From Candidatus Aenigmatarchaeota archaeon (GTDB taxonomy: Archaea > Aenigmatarchaeota > Aenigmatarchaeia > CG10238-14), in assembly GCA_018920345.1 (NCBI GenBank), contig JAHLMN010000010.1, positions 1 to 45,374 on the forward strand: a stretch of 45,374 bases of DNA. The letters are read 5' to 3'. The first letter of the stretch is position 1; every line of letters starts with the position of its first letter. The position numbers and the translations under genes are program-made. Positions 40,514 through 45,374 of the stretch are shown one piece after another. The notes under the pieces are model-generated. The model did no database searches. It saw only the letters and a list, made by a program, of their open reading frames with translations, and had not been told where the DNA came from.

Positions 40514-41708
40514 ATTCAAAACCATTTAACAATATTTTTTTGGCCATTTCTATATTTCCTTGAGATAAAAAATCATATAGTTTTGAAAAATCAATATTTT
40601 TGTCAAAATTTAGTTGCTTCAAGTTTTCTTCTAATATTTTCATGCCTAAATCTTCTATAGGTATTTTAAGTTCTCTTGCGTCTCTCAATATTTTTATTTT
40701 TTCATCTGTCTGTTTAGACATAATTTCTTTTGAATATTTTATTATAAACTCATTAGAATATTGTTCGGTTATATCTTTCATTTCTTTATCAATATTTATC
40801 AAATTACTAGATATTATTTTGAATTTTACTATAGGTTTTTTTTCATATTTATCTCTATATTTTTTAAGAATATCTTGTATTTGTTCTCTTAATGTTTTAT
40901 CATCTTTTATTTTAACTTCTTCATAAAAAAATTTCCTTATATTTTTTAAAGGCTCAAAAACTATTTTTTCTTCAGGTAAAATAAGTTTATATATTCCTTT
41001 TTCATATTGCTCTTCTGGTTTTGTTTGAGTTACAATGGTGCTTCCTGTTAACAATATTTTTTTATTACCTATATTTTCTATTTTTGAGCTATGTATATGA
41101 CCATTAACAATTAAATCAAATCCTTCTGGTAAATTATCTATATTAAGACTAGGTGGGTCCAAGGGAGAATAAATAAATGGATGTATGCTTTGATGAAGAA
41201 GTAAAATATTATAGCAGCCTTTCACAGGTTTAGGCGACCAATCTTCTAAAATTTGTGCAGCATATCTTTCGGGAACACCTGACATACCTTGTATAGCTAC
41301 TTTTATTCCAGAATTTTCAAAAATTAAACCATTTTTATGTAGATGATAAAGCAAACCTGCTGACTCTAAAAGTTGAACAGCATTATACTGATCTTTGCTT
41401 AACCTTTCATGTGTTCCATGTAAAGCAACTATTGGTATACCTTTATTTTCTCTTTTTATATCTTTGCCTATAGATTCTATAAGTTTAGTTTTACTCTCTA
41501 CAGATGAGGGTAAAGATAATATTTTTATAGCTTTTGTTAATGTATCTGGTTTTGGAAATCTATTATCAAACAAATCACCACATATTATAATTAGATCGCT
41601 GTCTAAACTTTGTTTGATAGCCTGCTCTGAATTATCAAAACTATCATTTTCTATTGATGTATTCAAAGCATAACCGAAATGCAAGTCAGAAAATATTGAA
41701 ATCTTCAT
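40491..41708 (-). CDS. mre11: DNA double-strand-break repair nuclease Mre11
   Basis: A 405-aa metal-dependent nuclease. Phosphoesterase motifs are SDLHFGYA (D8, H10), GDLFDN (D45), HGTHER (H100), LLLHQSIHP and NGHIHSSK, followed by a capping domain and a C-terminal helical region that would bind the Rad50 coil base. Motif III reads GTHE, not the common GNHD, so the metal-binding Asn position is Thr. It is the first gene of an mre11-HAD-rad50 operon. The ATG at 41708 has no strong ribosome-binding site. Confidence 0.94.
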   Translation of the reverse strand: MKISIFSDLHFGYALNTSIENDSFDNSEQAIKQSLDSDLIIICGDLFDNRFPKPDTLTKAIKILSLPSSVESKTKLIESIGKDIKRENKGIPIVALHGTHERLSKDQYNAVQLLESAGLLYHLHKNGLIFENSGIKVAIQGMSGVPERYAAQILEDWSPKPVKGCYNILLLHQSIHPFIYSPLDPPSLNIDNLPEGFDLIVNGHIHSSKIENIGNKKILLTGSTIVTQTKPEEQYEKGIYKLILPEEKIVFEPLKNIRKFFYEEVKIKDDKTLREQIQDILKKYRDKYEKKPIVKFKIISSNLINIDKEMKDITEQYSNEFIIKYSKEIMSKQTDEKIKILRDARELKIPIEDLGMKILEENLKQLNFDKNIDFSKLYDFLSQGNIEMAKKILLNGFEYDKSNNI

Positions 41709-41731
41709 AATATTTTGTAAGTATAAAAGAA

Positions 41732-42277
41732 TTAAATGATTTTTAGTTGTTTTAATATATCTATTGCTTGTTGAAAAATCTCATCTTCACTACCTTTAAG
41801 AAAATAAATATTTCCGCTGTGTATTTCTTTAAACTCTTGAACTAATTCAAATATTCTATTATGCATTTCTTTTCTCCATTCTTTATTCAAGGATCTAAAA
41901 TTATCGTTCTTTATTTCCCCATCAAATGGCTCTAAAAAGAATATTATGTCATAGCTTCTGGAATATTCAAATACCTCTTTCTTTCTTTTTTCTATATCTT
42001 TTTTATCTAAATATTTTTCTGCCACTCTCATCCAATAAGCAAAATTATCTATCAAGCCTCTATCTGTTATTATTATATTTGCATTTACTCTTTTTTCTCT
42101 AGATTTTTGCTCCTTTAAAATCCATTCCTGTGCTTCTAAAGTAGCAATTTCATTCACAGGATAGGGGCAACTTCTCGCTACTTCTTCTACTATTTCTGCT
42201 TTTGTGTGTGTTGACAATTTTTTTACTAATGTTGTCTTTCCTACAAAATGAGAGCCTATCACAGCAATTTTTGTCAT
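41732..42277 (-). CDS. P-loop AAA_28/nucleoside-kinase-like ATPase
   Basis: A 181-aa cytoplasmic protein with Walker A GSHFVGKTT (residues 8-16), the stretch IVEEVARSCPYPVN, a Walker-B-like IIITDRGLID and a lid-like segment (FDGEIKNDNFRSLNKEWRKEMHNR). This pattern fits the AAA_28 family, which includes the kinase half of NadR and small nucleoside kinases. The substrate cannot be told. It sits 23 nt upstream of mre11 on the same strand and may be co-transcribed. Confidence 0.78.
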   Translation of the reverse strand: MTKIAVIGSHFVGKTTLVKKLSTHTKAEIVEEVARSCPYPVNEIATLEAQEWILKEQKSREKRVNANIIITDRGLIDNFAYWMRVAEKYLDKKDIEKRKKEVFEYSRSYDIIFFLEPFDGEIKNDNFRSLNKEWRKEMHNRIFELVQEFKEIHSGNIYFLKGSEDEIFQQAIDILKQLKII

Positions 42278-42299
42278 CTATTTTATTAGAATTTTAAAA

Positions 42300-43052
42300 T
42301 TATATAAGTTTGGCCAAGGCCTTTATGTTTCTATTTGCTATATGAACATATATCTGAGTTGTCCTAATATCTTTATGTCCAAGCAAATATTGAATATATC
42401 TTATATCTGCACCACTTTCTATTAAGTGTATAGCAAAAGAATGCCTTAATGTTTGTGGTGTTACTTTTTTTAATATTTTGGCTCTTTTAGCAGCTCTTGT
42501 TACAATTTGCTGTATTGTTCTATTATCATATATTTTGCCTTTAGATGAAATGAAGATATAATCGCTATTATTTTTTATTTTTTGTATTGCTTCTTTTAAT
42601 TTTGGATGAAGAAAAATTACTCTTTTATCATGATTTATATAAATTACTTCATTTTCAAAGTCTATATCTTTCCATTTTAAAAGTTTGGCTTCACTTAATC
42701 TTAACCCAGCATAATATAGAGCAGAAATAATTGCATAATGCACATTATTTTTAGTTAAATATAACATTTTTTCTATTTCATTTCTTGTAAGAGGTTTTGG
42801 TGTCTTTAATTTTTCAGGTATATAAAAATCTTCTATGTTTGATTCTAGAACTCTTTCAACAAAAAATTTTAATGCAAAATATTCTATTCTATTTTTTGTT
42901 TGTGAAAGAAATTCTTTAGTGCTTTTTCCTGAATTTAAATATTTTTCGGCCACTTGAATATATTTTTTTGCTTTTTTGAAAGAAAAACCGTTCAATTTTA
43001 ATTCCTTGGTAAGTTTTTTTATTAGCTGATAGTTTGAATCACTATCATCCAT
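42300..43052 (-). CDS. xerA: Tyrosine recombinase, XerA-like
   Basis: A 250-aa integrase-family recombinase. An N-terminal SAM-like DNA-binding domain is followed by a catalytic domain with Arg I in YYAGLRLSEAKLLKW, a beta-hairpin lysine in INHDKRVIFLHP, box II TPQTLRHSFAIHL, LLGHKDIRTTQ and the nucleophile Tyr in IYVHI. The first position of the HxxR motif is Gln (QTLR). Size and compactness match chromosomal XerA, which resolves chromosome dimers at dif; a mobile-element integrase cannot be excluded. It is probably leaderless from the ATG at 43052. I did not identify a dif site. Confidence 0.85.
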   Translation of the reverse strand: MDDSDSNYQLIKKLTKELKLNGFSFKKAKKYIQVAEKYLNSGKSTKEFLSQTKNRIEYFALKFFVERVLESNIEDFYIPEKLKTPKPLTRNEIEKMLYLTKNNVHYAIISALYYAGLRLSEAKLLKWKDIDFENEVIYINHDKRVIFLHPKLKEAIQKIKNNSDYIFISSKGKIYDNRTIQQIVTRAAKRAKILKKVTPQTLRHSFAIHLIESGADIRYIQYLLGHKDIRTTQIYVHIANRNIKALAKLI

Positions 43053-43059
43053 ACTATAA

Positions 43060-43080
43060 AATATAAAATAATTTTATATT
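43060..43080. promoter_or_regulatory. Palindromic promoter region of the recombinase gene
   Basis: A perfect 10-1-10 inverted repeat (left arm AATATAAAAT) lies 8-28 nt upstream of the xerA start. It contains the TATA-like box expected at about -26 for a leaderless transcript. It may be an operator, a recombinase-binding site, or simply TATA boxes facing both ways. Confidence 0.4.
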
Positions 43081-43169
43081 AAATAGTAATATTCATAAAG
43101 ATGCTATTTTTGTATTTTTTAGCGAACAAATATTATTGGATTTTATTTCTATAGAAAATTTAGAAAAAT

Positions 43170-45374
43170 TTAACAAAACTCTGTATAGTTTTTTGCACAT
43201 AAAAATTGTTTTATTTGATTTATTTCATTTATCAAATTATTATTAGTTTGATTTAATCTCTCTATTTCTTGCTGTTGCTCTTTTATAGCTTCTATTAACA
43301 CAGCTGTAAGTCTAGAATAATCAACAGCAGTATAATTTTCTTCACCCCAATGAGTTACAAGCTCTGGTATAATCTGCTCAATCTCTTGACCTATTACACC
43401 TACTTCTCTATGGCCTGTTGCTCTACCCATATCTTTGTATTTTTGATTCCAATCAAAATAAACGCCTCTCATTTTCATTACTTTTTCTAAAGCATTGGTT
43501 ATGTTTGTTATATTTTCTTTTAGACGAATGTCAGAAGATGTTGGGAATGAAGATGCGTGGGCTTGACCCCCAACGTCTAATGTATATGAAGGCCAAACTG
43601 AAACCCCTAAAGGACCTTTTATATAAGAACTTCCTGTGGCATTATTTCCTAATACAAGAAAAGTATCAGCTCCTCTAACAAAATAAAGTCCGTAATCTAC
43701 TGTAGAGCCTGCGTTATGACCTATCTCCCAATATTCACTTGGCCACGTAGAAGATTTTATTTTTATTGCTTTGTAAGGTGATCCTATAATATGAAGAGGT
43801 GCTTGTGGATCCGCTGTTCCTATACCCAAGTATCCTGTATTTGTAAGTTTCATTAAATTTGTATAACCACCACCACTTCTAGAATTCCATTTACCGAAAT
43901 TTAAAGAATCTGAATCATCAAAGATAATTGTTCTTATATCTGGACCACTATATAAAGTTAAAAATTGATCATTATTATTAAAAGCTTGAATAACGTTATT
44001 TACGTTCAATTTATGAGTAGTATCACTTGTCCCAATACCGACATTACCATTACTAATTCTCATGCTCTCTTGTCCACCAGCAATAAATCTAATAACATCA
44101 TTTGTTGCGCCAATCTCTATCTGCTCGCTGTTCGCTCCTGTTAAAACACCTGATGCTATCTGCAAATTATTTACAACACTAGTTGCAGAAGGATCTAAAT
44201 AATATTGAGAATTGTCTCTATCATAAAAATTAGTTGCATTAACAGTACCTACAACATCTAATTTAGCTGTAGGCGAGCTTGTGCCTATGCCAACATTACC
44301 AGTTGATCTTGTAATTGCTATTCCGTTGTTTTCTATGTTGTTGTTAAGAGTATTAAGATAAAGAACATCTGACCCAGCGTCATAACCTACGATTCCTCCA
44401 TAGGATGTACTTCCACCTTCTCTAAAAAATATCCTTACTTTTTTAGTCCAATCTGTTTCATCGATTGTAATACCTTGCCCATTTGTTAAACCTGCAATGT
44501 GTAATTTATCATTCGGGTTACTTGTACCAATACCAACATTACCTCCATGTTGTACATATAAAACATCATTACCCAAAGATACATCACCAGAAGAATCACT
44601 TACTCTAAAAGGTCTTAATGTATTCCAAGTACCATATTGATCTCCAGAATTTGTTAAAAGAAAATAAGTGTTAGATCCATCATTTCTAATCATAAAACCA
44701 TAATTGCCTGCTATTGATCTAAATTGAGCTGAACCTGAACCTAATGTTGATATTATTTCACCGTTTGATCTTATATTTCCAGAAACATCAAGTTTTTGCC
44801 CAGGATTAATAATTCCAATACCAACATTACCAGTAGTATCATTAACAAAAAAATCATTTGTTACATTCAAGCTTAATCCTCCTACACCAGTACCTTGTAT
44901 TTCTAATTTAGCTGTAGGCGAGCTTGTGCCAATACCAACCTTATCATTACTAATTCTCATCCTCTCTTGTCCACCAGCAATAAATCTAATAACATCATTT
45001 GTTGCGCCAATCTCTATCTGCTCATTGTTCGCTCCTGTTAAAACACCTGATGCTATCTGCAAATTATTTACAACACTAGTTGCAGAAGGATCCAAATAAT
45101 ATTGAGAATCATCTCTATCATAAAAATTAGTTGCATTAACAGTACCTACAACATCTAATTTAGCTGTAGGCGAGCTTGTGCCTATACCAACTTTTACATT
45201 AGCAGTATCATTATACAAGCTTGTACCATCCATAACCCAACCACTATTAGCAGAAGCAGGTGCTTGACAAGTAATACTATCACCTAAAGCTGTAATAAAT
45301 TGTCCAGCTGGACAAGCAGCTGGATAAGCTGTTAAATTACTCCAACCAATCAAATTATCATTATAATTCAAACT
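43170..45374 (-). CDS. Repeat-rich fibre-like protein with S74 self-cleaving chaperone, 5' end outside window
   Basis: At least 734 codons; the start lies beyond the right edge. About seven repeats of a VGIGTSSPxxKL-type motif separate small beta domains, as in phage tail fibres and related surface fibres. One 81-codon block is duplicated (see repeat entries). The C-terminus is an intramolecular chaperone (peptidase S74): SSDIRLKENI holds the Ser-Lys dyad at SDIRLK, then MRGVYFDWN, HREVGVIGQEIEQIIPELV, and a trimerising coiled coil (LIEAIKEQQQEIERLNQT). These proteins fold as trimers and cut off the chaperone themselves. It is convergent with nothing and lies 117 nt upstream of xerA on the same strand. 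A surface or virus-derived fibre is the best guess. Confidence 0.83.
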   Translation of the reverse strand, partial: SLNYNDNLIGWSNLTAYPAACPAGQFITALGDSITCQAPASANSGWVMDGTSLYNDTANVKVGIGTSSPTAKLDVVGTVNATNFYDRDDSQYYLDPSATSVVNNLQIASGVLTGANNEQIEIGATNDVIRFIAGGQERMRISNDKVGIGTSSPTAKLEIQGTGVGGLSLNVTNDFFVNDTTGNVGIGIINPGQKLDVSGNIRSNGEIISTLGSGSAQFRSIAGNYGFMIRNDGSNTYFLLTNSGDQYGTWNTLRPFRVSDSSGDVSLGNDVLYVQHGGNVGIGTSNPNDKLHIAGLTNGQGITIDETDWTKKVRIFFREGGSTSYGGIVGYDAGSDVLYLNTLNNNIENNGIAITRSTGNVGIGTSSPTAKLDVVGTVNATNFYDRDNSQYYLDPSATSVVNNLQIASGVLTGANSEQIEIGATNDVIRFIAGGQESMRISNGNVGIGTSDTTHKLNVNNVIQAFNNNDQFLTLYSGPDIRTIIFDDSDSLNFGKWNSRSGGGYTNLMKLTNTGYLGIGTADPQAPLHIIGSPYKAIKIKSSTWPSEYWEIGHNAGSTVDYGLYFVRGADTFLVLGNNATGSSYIKGPLGVSVWPSYTLDVGGQAHASSFPTSSDIRLKENITNITNALEKVMKMRGVYFDWNQKYKDMGRATGHREVGVIGQEIEQIIPELVTHWGEENYTAVDYSRLTAVLIEAIKEQQQEIERLNQTNNNLINEINQIKQFLCAKNYTEFC
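44049..44291. repeat. 243-bp direct repeat inside the S74 protein gene, copy 1
   Basis: This block matches 44946-45188 with about seven differences by eye. The copies are offset by 897 bp (299 codons), so the repeat is in frame. It encodes VGTVNATNFYDRD..., a YYLDPSATS strand, NNLQIASGVLTGAN and IGATNDVIRFIAGGQE. Near identity suggests recent duplication or gene conversion. Confidence 0.85.
44946..45188. repeat. 243-bp direct repeat inside the S74 protein gene, copy 2
   Basis: Second copy of the block at 44049-44291. It has DDSQYY, ANNEQ and GGQER where copy 1 has DNSQYY, ANSEQ and GGQES. More copies may lie beyond the right edge. Confidence 0.85.

Noticed and set aside
42300-45374. Prophage or integrated virus (integrase plus tail-fibre-like gene)
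   Set aside because: No capsid, terminase, packaging or replication genes and no flanking repeats or tRNA are visible; the recombinase looks like a chromosomal XerA.

Overview
The window is about 45 kb of very AT-rich, densely packed archaeal DNA. It most resembles a DPANN archaeon of the Woesearchaeota/Pacearchaeota/Nanoarchaeota type; that placement is inference. Archaeal markers are eL40, transcription factor S, PCNA, aIF5B, HerA, Mre11/Rad50, a Sec11-type signal peptidase, class III (pilin-type) signal peptides and TATA-box promoters. Many start codons lie about 26 nt downstream of a TATA-like box, which suggests leaderless mRNAs. Others have GGTGA-type Shine-Dalgarno sequences. I found no rRNA, tRNA, CRISPR array or insertion sequence.

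Layout. 1-9.3 kb (minus strand): a truncated membrane protein, SufC, a bacterial-type tRNA-guanine transglycosylase, two tandem class II (B12-dependent) ribonucleotide reductases, an exported Lon-type (S16) protease, a zinc-ribbon protein and eL40. 9.3-11.4 kb (plus): a DUF99 protein, signal peptidase, TFS, a small winged-helix protein and a short gene interrupted by an in-frame TAA. 11.4-14.3 kb (minus): a MacB/LolD-like ABC exporter with a COG1361 exported partner. 14.4-22.8 kb: an information-processing block with an OB-fold protein, PCNA, a eukaryote-type topoisomerase IB, a zincin, aIF5B, a Nudix hydrolase, a phosphoesterase and HerA. 22.8-36.3 kb: a type IV/Tad-like pilus locus. Its minus-strand operon encodes CBS-HTH protein, ATPase, two TadB/TadC-like membrane proteins and two long coiled-coil proteins. 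A pilin gene follows, and a divergent operon carries three pilin-like proteins, a pilin-VWA protein and a two-part membrane protein. 36.3-45.4 kb (minus): two surface proteins, Rad50, a HAD hydrolase and Mre11 in overlapping order, a P-loop kinase-like protein, a tyrosine recombinase, and a large repeat protein with a C-terminal S74 self-cleaving chaperone that runs off the right edge.

The most striking observation is in the aIF5B gene. Thirty nucleotides with two in-frame stop codons split the essential P-loop (GHVDHGKT). The insertion and its flanks fold into a relaxed bulge-helix-bulge motif: a 4-bp helix, a 3-nt bulge and a 5-bp intronic helix. Cutting both bulges at the canonical NN|N position restores the reading frame and the P-loop exactly. 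This looks like a tiny protein-coding intron removed by the tRNA splicing endonuclease, so translation initiation would depend on the tRNA-splicing machinery.

Other points worth attention are the TopoIB next to PCNA, the paired reductases with a similar upstream element, the coiled-coil pair attached to the pilus operon, the HAD gene between mre11 and rad50, and the 243-bp duplicated segment in the S74 protein.
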